Of a DNA stretch of 64,000 bases, positions 1-15,000 are shown piece after piece. The notes beneath the pieces are model-generated. The model was not told where the DNA came from, searched no databases, and was given only the letters and a program-made list of their open reading frames with translations. Numbering within the stretch: position 1 is the first letter of the stretch; each line of letters starts with the position of its first letter. Origin of the DNA: UBA5336 sp039815055 (GTDB taxonomy: Bacteria; Pseudomonadota; Alphaproteobacteria; Caulobacterales; Hyphomonadaceae). Location: assembly GCA_039815055.1 (NCBI GenBank), contig JBCCAA010000003.1, positions 1-64,000 of the forward strand, in the 5' to 3' direction. The translations under genes and the position numbers were made by a program.

Positions 1-3000
1 AGCCCGATGAAGTCAACATGACCGCCTATGCCCGTGGCTTTGCCGTGGGCGTTTCCTTCGGGGTCGTGGTGCAGGATATCGCGCCCACCGCCGTGACGAA
101 TGGCGTGGTCGAGGCCTACCTCGGGTCGGCCACGGACCGGGCTGATGGTGGTGATCCAGCGGCTCAGATTGACATCTCGGGCGCAGGGCCGCTCACCGTG
201 CAGGCGTTTTCGGATATCGACGCCACCGCCCGTGTCGAAGGCGGCGCGGGGGCATTGGCCGTGACCGTCAATGCCTATCGGCCCACGGCCGAAGCTGGCG
301 GCGCGACCCGCGCCTTTGCGGGCGGCGGGATCGACCTGCAAGGCCCCGATCTGCGGCTCCTGGCTGATGGGGATGCGATGTCGGATGCCACGCTCTTCTC
401 GCTGAGCCTGGCAGGTGCGGCAGCGGTCAATGTGCTCAAGCCCACGGCCCGGACCAATAATGAGGTCGAGGCCTATCTGGGTCACAACCGTCTCAGCACC
501 TCCACCGATCAGCTTAATATTAACATCGACGGAAGTGTCGACATTGATGCGGTGGCCGACAGCGTGGCCAACGCCACCTCCACCGGTGTGGCCGTGGCGC
601 TTGGCGCCGGGGTTTCCGATGTCGAGGCCGAGGCGACGCTGGCGGGTGGCACGCGGGCTTATGTGGGGCCAAACACCACCGTCACGGCAGTCAATGTCGA
701 TCTTGATGCCGATGAGCGCACGGCGGCGGCCAATTCCAATGTCGTCAATGGCGGCGGCGGGCTGATCGCGGGCATTTCGCTCCTGGAAAGCTCGGCCTAT
801 GCCAGCCGTCAGACCGATGCCTTTGTGGGCAATAACACCACGCTGGTCCTGTCGGGCAATCTGGATGCAACGGCGGATACGACGATGGCCAGCCCGATGT
901 CGAACGCGACGATCGACTCGGTCAATGTCGCGGGTGTCGTCGGGGTCTCGGATCTCAAGGCGACCTCTGTCGTGGGCGCCAATGACGCCATGGTGGATGC
1001 CACGGATAGCATGGTTCTGTCAGGATCCGCTGGCGGTGGCACGGTGACCGCGCTCGGCACTGATTTCCGCGAAGAAGGCTTTGCCGTGGGCCAGGTGGTC
1101 ACCATCTCCGGCCTCTCCGGGACTTGGACGATAGCTGAGATATCCGATGGCTCGGGCACCAATGCAGCCGATAATGTCAACGCGGTGCTGCATCTGGTGG
1201 GCGGCGCCCTGCTGCCCAACAGCACGCAGAACCGGACGGTGACCGGCACCGCCCCGGCCTCAGCCACCCGCGCCTTTACCGGCGCAAATGCCGACATCAC
1301 CGCGGCCAGCGCCGATTTCGACGCCGATGCCAATACCGAGGCCGCGGCGACGGTCAACTCGGGCTCTGGCGCGGGCATCGCTGATATCGCGATCACCAAG
1401 ATCGAGGCCAGCGGCGCGCATGACACCGAGGCCACGGTGGGCAATGGCACCGAGATGGAGATCGCCGGCGCGCTTACCCTGACCGCTGATGCCGTTACCT
1501 TGGCCACGCCGGTCTCTTCGGGTCTGTCGATCGCGGGCGCGGTCAGCTACGGCTCGACCGATGTGATCACCGAGGTCGACAGTGACACCACGGCGGCCAT
1601 CGGCGACGGGGTCGACATCACCGCGGGCTCGATCCGTCTCGATGCCGATGCCGATCACAACGTGGCCGCGACGGCCGACCTGACCTCAGGTTCGCTGATT
1701 GTCTCGATCTCCGATCTGGAGGCGATCTCGCGCGATAAGGGTTCGGTCAACGTGCGCATCGGCAACACCGGCACGGGCGCCACGCTGACCACGACAAGCG
1801 GCAATATCGACGCCGACGCCAAGCTGACCTCCGATGTCGACGCGGCCTCGGACGCCTCGGGCTTCTCGCTGGTGGCTGCGGGCAACGTGACGACCAAGGC
1901 GCTGAACCAGGCGCAGGCCAATGCCCGGATCGGCAATGATGTCGACATCACCTCGGCCGGCCGGTTCGACATGCAGGCCATGCTGATCGGCGACGCTGTC
2001 GGTGCGGCCTCGGTCACCAATGGCGGCCTGGTGGCCAACAGCGTCTCTAGGACCGATGTCGATTTCGACGCTTCGGTGAACTTTACCACCGGCACCGGCG
2101 GCAGCATCGACGCCGCCCAGAGCATCAACCTGGTGGCGTTGCTCAACCACGACGGCACCAACCAGCTCAAGACCGCCAACGGCCGCGGCGCCATCGGCTC
2201 GGGCAACAACATTACCGGCGGTCTGGTGGCCAATTCCAAAGCCGAGATCGATGTCGACGCCGATTCCATGCTGACGCTGACGGTGGGTCAGGACCTCAAC
2301 CTGACGACCGACACGACGATCAATATCGAGGCCCGTCACGTCAACGAGGCCTTCTCGACCCTGTCGAGCCGGGGCGGTGGTGCGGTGAGCGTGTCGAATG
2401 GCGATGTGGACGCCAATACCAATTCGACCACCACGGTGGCCTTCGAGGGCGACGTGGGCACGACCGGTGACGAGGGTGCCAGTGGCTTCTCGATGATTGG
2501 CGAAGTGCGCTCGGTGGCTGAGGCCACGATGACCTCGGGTTCGGGCGGGATCGCCGATATCGCCAGCGCCACGGCCGATGCGCGTAGCAATGGCACGCTC
2601 AACATGACCTTCGCCGGGCTCGGCACGGTGATGAACGTCGGCGAAAGCGGGATTACCGCGCAGGCCAACCTGCTGACCGATGCTGATACCAGCGCGCGGT
2701 CTGCGGGCGGCGGCGCGGTGCGCGACAGCAACGTCAAGACCGATTCCCGCGCCACCGGCAGCGTGAATTACACGGTGGGCAACTCGGACTCCGTCGTGAC
2801 GACGGGCGACGTGACCCTGACTGCCACCCATGGCGGCGCGGGCAGTAATATCTCCGACGGCACGGTCGCGGGATCGAGCGCGGGCGCCAACACCATCGAC
2901 TTCAGCGCGCCGCACCTGCTGCAGGACGGGGCCAATGTGGTCTTTACCGGCACCACCCAGGGCGGTCTGCAGAACGGCAAGGAATACACCGTCATCCGCA

Positions 3001-6000
3001 CCGATACCGACACCATCCAGCTCGGCGCGCGCTTTGGTTCGGGCGCGGTCGATACCGCGCAGGACACGATCACCATCCCGCTCCATGCCTTCGAGGATGG
3101 CGACCAGGTGATCTACAACTCGAACTCGGGCGATTTGATCGATGGCCTGGGCAATGGAACGACCTACCAGGTCAAGGTGATCGACGAGGACACGATCAAG
3201 CTGCAGACCGTGGGCTTCTCGGAGACCACCACGACGGTCTCGCGCGACAATATCGATACCGGCGCCGACACGATCTCGGGTCTGGGTGGCATCCCGGCGA
3301 ACCAGCCTGTCACCTATCGTCCCGAGGCGGCCAAGCTCTTTGGCAGCAACCTCGTGGATGTGCGGGTCGACAACCCGACGACGAGCTTTGACATCGTCTT
3401 CGACGGGCTGAACCGGATCTTCATCCAGAACCACGGCTTCTCGATTGGCGACGAGGTGGTCTATCGCGCCTCGGGTGGCACGGCCATCGGCGGTCTGGTC
3501 GACGGCGCGACCTATTTCATCGCTGGCGGCAGCCCCGGCCTCTCCGGCGGATCGAACCCGACCTTTACGTTCAACAGCGACTACATCCGGCTGGCGAACT
3601 CGCTGGAGGAAGCGACAGGCTTTACCAACGACAATGGCACGCCCGGCGACACGATGGACGACTTCTGGGTCCAGCCCAGCGTTATCAACGTGGTGCGCGA
3701 CACCTCCGACGAGGCGCGTCAGGTCGAGCATTCGCTGCGTGAGGTCGAGGATGAGCCGATCGGCGGCCTCACTGAGGGCAACAGCTATTACGTGGTGGGT
3801 GGCAACCAGTTGTCGCTGACCCAGGGCGGTCCGGCGATCAACCTCTTCCTCACTGGTCCGGCGACGGGCGGCACGCATGAATTCGTGGCCGAAGGCGTCG
3901 ACCTGCAGGACGGTGGTCCGGGGTCGGGCCAGACGCTGGTCGTGAACCTTACCAGCAGTTCCATTTCTGGCGTCTTCGACGGCGTCGGTGGGGCAGGCGG
4001 CTTTGCCGCGCCCTCGGCTGATGACGGTGTCGTCACCGCTTCGGGTTCGGGTGCGGGCGGGGGCCTGATCCAGAACGGCGATGCAGAGACCAAGGCGCTG
4101 GCCACCGTCACCACCAATCTGACAGTTGCGGGCGGCGCGGCGATCAAGGGTGCCAATGTCACCATCGCCACCGACAGCGCGTTGGGGGCGGCCTCCACTG
4201 CCGACGGCGGCGGAGGCGGCGGGATCTCGCTCGGTGGGGCCAAGGGCGACGCTGACGGGCGGCACACCACCTCGCTCACCGTGGGCGAGAATGCCAATAT
4301 CGAGGCCACAGGCAATATCGACGTCACCACCCGGCTTAAGTCCAACGTCGTCTCGCACGGCGAGTCGAGCCAAGGTGGCCTCTTTGCCAGCGCCACTGGG
4401 GACGCGGATTCGCGTCTCGAATACGGCACCAAGATCACCATCGACGGCAAGCTGATCGCCGGTGGCACTGCCAATGTCGCCACGCGGGTCGACAGCAATG
4501 TCGACGCCGAGGCCCGCGCCTATGGTGGTGGCCTAGGCGCCAATACCGATATCGACGCCGATGCCGTGATCGTGGCCGAGGACGGCTTTGTCGGTTCGCA
4601 GATCCAGCTGCTGAACGATGCCGATGTGCAGGGTAACGACGTCATCCTGTCCTCGCAGTTCGAGAAGCAGCGCGCGCGGTCCTACACCGACACCACGGCT
4701 GGTGGTGCGGGTGGACGTGCGGTGGCGGAATCCGATTCCACCATCCGCAGCGCCAACGAGGTCTTGCTTGAGAACGGCTCGAACATCGTGGGCAACGAGT
4801 CGATCCTGATCGAGGCGGAGTATTCGCAGACCTCCAACACCTCGCGGGCACGGGCCGCGCTTTATGCCATCGGCGGCAAGACCAGCGGCGACGCGGAATC
4901 GCGGTTGACCAATGCGGCCAAGGTTGAGGGCATGTGGGAAGCGACACTCACCACCGCGCGGCTTGACGTGGATGTGGTCGATTTCAACCGGACCCACACC
5001 GCTTCGGGCAATGGCACCGGGGTTTTCATCGGGCCCAAGGACGATCGCAGCGAGACAGGCGACCTGACGCTTGACCGCGACATCTTCTGGGAGGCGCATG
5101 TCTTCCTGCTGGGAGAGCCGAACCCCGAGCTTGTGGTGAACGAGGACGGCGTGATCGAGAAGATCGTCAACGTCAACATTCTGGGGATCACCGGCGAGAC
5201 GGTGGGCACGGACCTGTCGGGTCTGAGCCAGATCGTCGTCGACGACCTGATCTATGACGAGGCTGGCAAAGCGGAGTTTTTCGCCAACGATATCAGCGGC
5301 CATGAATCCCGGATCTGGGGCAACCGCGGTGTGTTCGAGATCGAACGCACCTGGAGCAAGGTTCGCATCGTCAACGAGAGCGAGCTTGACCTGGTGATGA
5401 ACATCATCGACCCGGTGCTGGATTCGCCGCAGACCTCGGGCTTCAACCCTGCTGATGTGGAAATCCGCCTCAACAACGTGCCGGGGCCTGTGGACAGCCC
5501 GCCCAACAATGTGTCGCTCGATCGTGATAACCGCAATCAACTGGCCTCGGGCGGAGCGGCGAACCCGACCTTTGAGTTCGATGTTCTCAACAACTGGCAG
5601 CGTACGATCATCGATCTGTTGAACCTGCAGACAGGCGCGACGGCGGCCTCCGATATCATCCTTGACGGCTGGATTCAAAACCCGATCGGCGTGACCAATA
5701 TCCGCAATGAGCGCGGCAATATCCTAGCGGATACCGACGCCGATATCGAAGTGATCCGCACCAATGAGATTGATCTCGACGCCATCGGCGGTTCGATCGG
5801 CACAGTGGGCGATGTGGGCGTCGCAGTGGGCTCCAACAACCGCACCCCGATCTCCATTGAGCTGGTGCGGTTCCAGGATGCCGATCTGGACAAACTGACG
5901 CCGAGCCTGACAGCAGGAGCCATATTCAACCCTGATATTGAGGCCGATGCCACAGGCGATCTGGTGCTTGATCTGGGTTACATGGACCGGGCCGATGATA

Positions 6001-9000
6001 CCGCTGGCGGCGATGACAGCCAGACGGCCACGATCCGCCATCTTGAGGCGGGCGATGATGTTTCGGTTGTCGTCAATGACATGCGTGAAGGCATCGGCAT
6101 GGGTGTGCTTGGCGTGCTCACCGTGGCGGATCGCGCCAATAACGATCTGCGCACCGTGGCCAATCACTTCCGGCCCGATGAGGATCCGGGTCCGGATTAC
6201 ATGAACATCCTGCGGGCGTTCGGGACTGATTTTGCCGAAATCGATGCCACCTGGGATTTCACGCTGGTGCGTGCCGGCGATGACATCGATATCGGCCATG
6301 TCAACGGCGATGCCGTCGGCGGCGAACCTCGCAGCTATGCCACAACCAGCATTGGCGGTTCGCCTTACGGCAGCAGCGCGGCGTCCGACACCCCTGACAC
6401 GACGGTCAATTTCATCGTCAATACGGATGTGAACTGGTCTGGTGGCAGCTCTGACGACGGGGTGGAACAGATCTTCCTGACCACCGATGGTGACATCACA
6501 GCGACCGAGGTTTCGGGTTCGATGCTGGTGGGTCACATCCATTCGACGCAAGGCGATGTAACGCTGTTCTCGCCGCGCTACATCACCGATGCGGATGGGG
6601 CCGTTACAGTCGATGTAACGGGCAACAACATCACCATGACCTCGGGCACGGACAATGTCGGTGGCGGCGTCGGCGGCATCGGTGCGCGCACCGACTTCCT
6701 TGAGATCAACACCAACCGCAATGGTGCTGGTGGCGATCTTGACGCCTATGACACCAGCAGCAATGTAACGAGCCGGGGTATCTTCCTTGATGAGATCGTG
6801 GGCGAAATGCCTGTTGGTCAGGTCTTTTCGAAAGCGGATGTCTCGTTGCGCACGGTGGCAGGCGCGATCCTCGAAAGCGTCGTTGATTTTGCCGATGATG
6901 TGCGCGGTCAGTCCGTCGATATCGACGCCAATGGTGGCTCCATCGGCACGGCCTCCAGCTTCCTCGACATTGACAGCTCGCGCGGGTCGCCCGCGCCTAC
7001 GGGCACATCCCCGGGTGGCGACGATGTCGCTCTGGAGGCGACCGGAGGCATCTATGTTGATGAGACCGACGGATATCTGCGGCTGGTTCTGGCCCATAGC
7101 TACACCGGTGATATCAGCCTGAGCGTCCGGGAAAGTGCGGATCTGGACGAGGATCTGATCCTGGTCGAAAGCGGGTCTGCAAGATTTGCGGAAAGCAATG
7201 ATCGCGCGCCGTCCGAGCATATGGATGCCGATCGGATCATCGACAACGGCACCATCTTTGCCGAGAGGGGCAGTGTCACTGCGCGGGTCGGTGATGACGT
7301 CATCACCGATGACAACAGTGACATTCTGGCTGCCGAAGGCATTACGATCGTTGCCGATCCGTTCGACTTCGACGCAGGCTTCGGGTCCGACATCATCCTG
7401 CGCGGCCGCATCATAGCGGGCGCGGATGTGACCGAAGGCGACGAAAGCGCCAATGCAACGGCAGGCGACGAAATGGGTACGGCTGTGCCGACCTTCACGG
7501 CGCCGCAATTCACCACGCAGATCTTTGGCGGCACCGATGTGGATCTGGTCCAGTTCGGTGACGAAACCGGGTCTGCCGGCACCACCACGCAGGGCCAGGA
7601 TGGCTATATCTTCCTTGGTTCCAAGACCCAGGTCTTTGGTGACGAGGGTGAAGACGATATCAAGGTCTATTATCTGCAGGATACCGCCACGGTCACCTCG
7701 CCTGCGCAGCTGGATGCGCTGACGGCGCTTGACCAGGAGAATGCCGAGCACACCCTGCGTCTGGATGGTCAGGACGGCACCGATACCTACGAGGTCTTCA
7801 CGTTGGGCTCGAACGGGCCAGATGCGCGGAATTACATCATCAATGTTCTCGATACCGGCGCGTCTGATGATGGAGTGGATGAGCTCTTTATTTACGGCAA
7901 TGATAGCGCGGATAACGGCATCGATCCCAACACGGATGAGGCCTATCCAGCCGATGACATCTTCCTGCTGCGCCAGTCGGCCTTCATTCCAAACGAGACG
8001 GCGGATCGTCCCGGCTATGTGGCCTTGGTGCATGGCGATGAAGACACCTATCGCGATGTGACGCAGAACAACGAAACCTCGGCAGAGGTGCAGCGCATCG
8101 GCTATGACAGCGCGCTGAACGGGCGTCTGACGGTCCTAGGGCTTGGTGGCAATGATGCCTTCTTCACCGATGACACTTCGGTCATCACCACGCTGGATGG
8201 CGGCGAAGGCAATGACCGGTTCCAGATTGGTCAGATCTTCGGCCTCAAGCGCAATGAGGTGGATGGCAACCTGCTGCCGCAAGATGCCTTCCCGAATGTG
8301 GTCGCCACCACGCGCGGTTTCCTGTCAGCGGGCACCAATGCGCCGCTTCTGGCCCATGGTGGCAGTGGCGCGGATGAATTCACGGTCTATTCCAACCAGG
8401 CCGAATTGCGGCTTGAGGGCGATGATGGCAACGACATCTTCACCGTCCGGGCCTTTGCGTTGGCGCTGGTGGATAGCAATGGCGATTTGATCCTCGACGA
8501 AAATGGCTTGCCACAGCCGATCATCGGCGCAAACGGCTTCTCTATTGATCGTCCTGTGGATGTGCGCACGGGCGGCGGCAATGATGAAGTGCGTTACAAT
8601 GTGAATGCTCCGGTCTCCATCGAAGGGGGAACCGGGTTTGACAAGGTGGTGATCCTCGGCACCGAGTTCGCCGATGATTTCGTCATCACCGATGAGGGTA
8701 TCCTGGGGGCCGGCCTGAACGTGCGCTACGACACGATCGAAGTGATCGAAGTGGACGGTCTGGAAGGCGATGATGAATTCTTCGTTCAGTCGACGGCCTT
8801 CGGCGTGTCCTACCGCGTGATTGGTGGCCTTGGATCGGATACGATCAATGTGGCCGGTGATGTCACCGAAGATATCGTGACCCTTGAGCTGGAAGGCGCG
8901 TCTGGCGCGGTCAACCATTTGGTGACCTCCGATGACCTGCGCTATGATGGCCTGCTGGTCGATGGCTTTGACTACAACGTGCCGCGCGAGGACACCGGGC

Positions 9001-12000
9001 TTGTGGTGATTGAGGAAAGTGACGGCTTCACCTCGATCCTTGAGGGCGGCGGCGAAACAGCCACCGACAGCTACACCGTGCGTCTGGCAGAAGCATTGGT
9101 GGCGGGCCAGGTGGTCTATGTCACTGTCTCGGGCGCGCGCAGCACCCAGGAAGAGCAGGACGGCACGCTGTTCAATCCGTCCTTCCTGCCGGGCGGCGTT
9201 GGCGACAGCTTCTGGCTGTCCTCTACGGCGCCGGCGGATCCGATGAACCCGCTTGAGGCTGATTTCCAGCGTACGGTTACGGTCGATGGTGCAAACCAGC
9301 AGCGCGAGAACCGCGCCTTGGTGCTGCGCTTTGACCACACCAACTGGGACCAGGCACAAGAGGTGCATCTCTTTGCTGTCGATGACCTGCGGGCCGAAGG
9401 CGATCTGCGTGTTGTCGCACAGCACAGCGTGATCGCAGAGAATGCCGATCAGTATGACGGCATCGCGGTGCGCAATGTGGAGGTCGACCTGCGCGACAAC
9501 GACACGCCCGGCGTGCAGATCACAGAGATCGACGCGACCCAGTATCTGGACAACGGCACGATCGTTGAGGATCAGGACACCACCGTGATCGAAGGCGATG
9601 CAACGACGCAGCTCAACGATCTGCTGGCCATCCAGCTGGCGAAAGCGCCGGCGATGGGCTCCACAGTGGTCGTCAACCTCAACCTCGGCGAGGAAGCCGA
9701 TAAGGACATCAAGCTTTCCAGCGCGGACGGCCGGTTCCAGATCGTGGATGGGGTGGCGCAGCTCACCTTCACTGATGGGGATTGGGACGATCCGGTGATT
9801 GTTATCGTTGAGGCGCGCGATGATGCCCGTGTGGAGGATCCGGGTGGTGCGGTGATCGCGGTCGATCTGGATGCAGCAAACACCACCGATCCGTCATATA
9901 TCTTCCCCAACCTGCGCTCCGGCAACGGTCTGCTGGAAGTCAACGTGCTGGACAATGACAGTGCCGGCGCCTTGGTGCAGGAATCCGGTGGTAGCACCTT
10001 GCTGGCACCTACCGATGATTACACGATCCGCCTGACGGGTGCGCCGACGGCGGATGTCGATGTGGCGATCCTCACCGATGGTCTGGCCAATGTTGTCGGT
10101 ATCGGCGACGGGATGGGCAACATCACCGCCATCACGGCAGATGATTATGTCGCTGTCGGCGGGCTGCGCGCGGTGCAGCAATTCCAGGGACAGGTGGTGG
10201 CCGAAAATAACACCATCACCCGGGACGGCGTCGCCCAGTCCTTTGGCAGCTTCATCGACGAGGGCTTCACCGCTGGTCAGCAGATCCGTGTTGAAAACCT
10301 GGGCGCGGACTTTGACGGCGATTACATCATTGCTTCTGTCTCCGATCTGACGATCACGCTGACCGAGGCCTTTGCAGGCGCGGGCTCCGCCACGTCTGAG
10401 ACAGCAGTGCTGTCTGATTTGGCACGCATCGGCTTCTTTGAGGGTACCGTCAGCTACGCGCCCGACGCGGGCGGCAGTTTTGACGGCGAACAGCTCATCC
10501 GCAGCGACGGCTCCGGCTGGTTGGCGGACGGCTTCCTCGAAGGACAGTGGATCCGGGTCACCGATCAGAACAACCCCGCCAACGAGATCGAGTTGAAGGT
10601 TGAGCTGATCCGCGGCGACAATGACAACAACGATGAAAAGCTGCAGTTCACCGCCACCACGGCACTGCCGGGCTGGCTCAGCTCTGGCAGCACCGATGTG
10701 CGGATCGAACGGATCGCAGCGTCTGTCAGCTTCGACGACACCGACTACTGGATGCAGAAGACCGTGGTGCTTGAAGCGGACAGCGATTTCGATGTGCCGA
10801 TCACCCGTGAGGGCAGCAAGGTCTTTGCTGCAACACCGCATCTTCTGTCCAACCTGCGCGGACCGCTGCAGGTCGAAGGCGGGGTCACCGGTGCTGACCG
10901 GTCGCTGCAGAACGGGTTGAAACTGCCTGGTGAAGCGGATGACTTCCTCTTTGCCATCGGGGAACAGCCGCCGGAAAGCCAGCAGATCGATGTACTCAAC
11001 ATCTTCAATGACAGCTCTGTCGAAAATGGCGAAGGCCTGATGACCGAAACCACGCTGACAGGTTTCGGCATGGCCGATACGCTTGATTTCGGTCCGAGCT
11101 CGGCCAATGACTTCGGCGAACCCACTGTGGTGCCAGGTGGCATCAGCTGGGGCCGCATCACGCTGGGCGGTGGTGGCTTTGACACCAGCACCGGAGAGTC
11201 GACCATCGAGGTGGTCAATGTCATGCTGGGTGAGGGCAATGACACGCTCGACGTGACGGGCACGCTGAACAATGTGACGGGTATCGACACAACCGGTGAA
11301 TTCACCATCACGCCCGCAGGCGATGGCAATGGCGGGACAATTTCCCGCGATGGCATTGACTGGCTGGCCCTGGGCTTCCTGCCCGGGCAGATAGTACAGA
11401 TCGAAGGCCAGACCGGCCAGTGGACTGTAGAGTCGATCGATGATGCGGTGATCAATCCCCTGGAGGGCGCAGATCCCAATGACAATTCCATCCTGGTCCT
11501 GTCAGGCGATCCGCTGCCGGTGCTGACCGGTGAGATCACCGTGATCGGCATTGATGCGCTGGTCGAAACCATAGGGACATTCGCCGTGACCACCAATGGC
11601 ACGGAAACCCGTGTAACGCGCAATGACGGCGTCACCTGGGAGGATGACAATTTCATCATCGGTCATTTGGTGCGGGTGCAGGGCGATGGACAGGATCAGT
11701 CTGTCCGCCTGATCGACATCGAGGATAACGGCGCCACGCTGGTGCTGGAAAATGCGACGCTGTCCGACAGCACCACGCTGGATCTGGAACTGTCGGTTCA
11801 GGGGCCCCATGGCGGGCTAACGGTCCTGCATGGCGGCGGCAACCGCCCGCTGGAGCTGTGTGTGGATCTGGACGGTCAGAATGTCGAAGGGGGTGTCGAA
11901 CTGACCCGCCTCGATGGGCTGGACTGGATTGGGGATGGCTACAAGGTAGGTGACTACATCCAGCTCGAAGGTGAAAGCGAAACCCGCCAGATTCTAGATA

Positions 12001-15000
12001 TCTTGGACGCCGCCGGTCCGCCGCCTGCCGATGCCTTCCAGGGCTGGGGCGAAGGGGCCGTTCTGGTGCTGGATGGCGGCGACCTGACCACGACGGGCCT
12101 GCTGGAGGATGCCAAGATCCATGTTGCCAAACCTGCGGTAATTTCCACCGAGGTGACGCTTGATCTTGACTGCTGTGACAAGGGCGAAGGCGTGCTGGAA
12201 CTGGTCAGCGCGGATGATTGGGCCGCCCTTGGCTTCGAGGTTGGTCAGCTGATCACAATCGAAGGCCTGCCCGGTACGGCCGAAGTGCTTTCGATCGATG
12301 GCAACACGCTGACAGCACAATATGACCGGATCGGCATCACCGTAGAAGGCACTGTCACAGTCTCGGCACAGCAGCCGCGGCTTGACGGCGGTATTCTGGT
12401 CGGTGGCGATACATTCACCGTTACAGGCGGTGCTGGCCCGGATAGCCCGCTGGTGATCTACGGTGACACCAGCCAGGACGGCAACTGGTATGCCGGGCAG
12501 CCATTCAGCGTGCTGGGCTACGATTTGGGTGAAAAGCCGTTCGATCCGTTCCCGGAACTGCCGGATGGCGACAATGAGGATGACGAATGGGTGATGCCTC
12601 TGGCCAATCCCTTTGATCACTTCGGCAATGACGTGATTGACGCCTCGGCGCTCTTTGCCGGGCTGTCCAGCGACAACCTGCCATCTGTCGGCATCACGGC
12701 CTATGGCGGTGGCGGTGACGATGTGATCATCGGGTCCCAAGCGGGCGATCATCTGGCCGGCGGGTCCGGCAATGATGCGATCTTCGGCCTACGCGGCACC
12801 GATCACATCTATGGTGACAGTGGTGTAAACGTCGATATCCTGACACGCGCGCTGTACATCGCCACCGATGACCAGAGCCCGCTGCCCACCGTGGACCCGT
12901 CCATCCAGTCCGATGGCACCACGCTACAACCGGCGCCGTCGCCGGTGCGTGACAGCCTGATTGCCGGAAACGACACGATCTTCGGGGACGGACCTGACAG
13001 CACCGATGGCGGTGCAGACGCGCCCGAAGAGCAATTCCGCGACCTCATCTTCGGTGACCACGGCGAAGTCATCATGACCGTTGAGGATCCCAATCTGCCG
13101 CCCATCCTGTTGCAGCGCATCCAGACCACTGATCTGGCGCTGGTGACCGAGGTGATCGGTGTTGGTTCCGACAACGGCGGCAATGACGTGATCTTCGGAG
13201 GCGAAGGCCGCGACATATTGATGGGCGGCGCAGGTGACGACGTGATCGAAACCGGACAGCTGCAAAACCTGCGCGACATCGCCTTCGGTGATAATGGGCG
13301 GGTCACCCTGAACGGGTCGGAAACATTCGATGCGCCCAGTGACGCGGACGTGACCGGGGAAGAGTACACGATCCTCAGCTTCAACTTTGATAGCCGTCCC
13401 GGTCAAGCGACGGTCGATGGTGTTGCCGGCACGAATGATTCCATTTCGACAAACGGTGCCCCTGCACCGCGAGCGGACAATTGGATGAACTTCGACAGAT
13501 CTGTCGGGGTCTGGGGGGACGAGGCTGGTGAGTTCATTACAGATGAGAACGGCACGCATCATGAAGGAATCGTCTTCTCGTGGCGGCAGAAGAACGATGA
13601 TCTGCCGATCTACAACGATCCAGACCGGACCGATGGCTTCGGCTACACCGATGCCGATTACGACGGCCGCGATCTTCTCTGGGATGAGACAGACTACAAG
13701 GAAGACGCACGGTTCAATTCCGACGAACGGGCGCGGTTCGACGCCCACAACCAGATCACGAACAACAACAGCACTGTGGATGATCGCCTGTTTGAAGGAT
13801 ACATGAATGTCAAACGCCGTGACACGATCGAGATCGTGGTCGAGGGGCTGGACGCGCATTTCTCGGAATACGATGTCTATGTCTACATCGACGCCGATGA
13901 CGGCCAGACGCCCAATAGTGGTGAAGCCATTCGCATCGTGTCCTTCGGGCCAGACAATCGCTACTATCTGTCAGATCCTGAAGGTGTGCATTTCGAGGGC
14001 CAATACATTCAGGCCACGTCGACAGATCCAAATGCGCCCACTCAGGGCAACTATGTGGCCCATAGCGGATTCACTGATGGACGTTTGGTGATAGAGCTCA
14101 GCGTGCCTGCCGATGCAATTCGTGGTGCCCGGGCCGCGATCGCGGGCTTCCAGATTGTCGGCACGTCGCATCCGATCGACCGGGCCGAAAGCGTGGACGC
14201 CGAGGTGGGTGGCAACGATGCGATCTACACTGGCGGTGGCGACGACCTGGTCTTTGGCGGCACCGGCAGCGACTGGATCGACACGGCAGGTGACGCTGAT
14301 GTGGGCCATCTCGATTACGATGCGGTCTTTGGTGACAACGGTCGCGCCACGCTGGTGCTGACCCAGGCGCCCGAAACCTATGTGGGTGGTGATATCGGTG
14401 AACTGCGCACCATGGAGAGCATCACAGTTGCCGATACGTTCAACATGAACGACATCATCATCACTGGGAACGGTCAGGACGTGGTAATCGGCGGTCAAGG
14501 CGAGGACTGCATTGAGACCGGTGATGACGGAATTCACAACGCCGTTGACGACGCGCTCTCCGGCGATGATGTCGTCTCCGTCGGGATCAACTTCGTCGCA
14601 GGGCTTGAAGAGAGCTTTGTCGAAGGGACGCTGGGTTATGTGGCCGCTGATGGCTGGAACAATCTGGACAATGGCAGCTTCACCGATCCCAGCACCGATG
14701 CAGACGGAATCGACAACGAAACAGGATTCAAAACGACCGATCCCGAACTCTTCACCACCGCGGAGGGGATTTCACTTCTGGTGGGTCGCAATCTGGAAAG
14801 TGATAATCCGCGGAACGTGGGCCGCGATGTGCTTCCTGACTTCAATCCTGACACACAGAACGGGCGGCTTTTCAACGGCTATCTCAAAGGGACATTCGGC
14901 GATACGCTGGGCATCGATGTCAGTCAGCTCGACCAGCACTTCGGTGAAGCACAGCCCTATGACGTGTATCTCTACGTGCCGTTCCAGGGCAACCGGGAAC

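Noticed and set aside
1686..4373. Long open frame of 895 codons opposite the giant gene
   Set aside because: It mirrors the biased, GC-rich codons of the giant gene, shows no domain motifs and lacks a ribosome-binding site. The same holds for the other long minus-strand frames to 17.3 kb.
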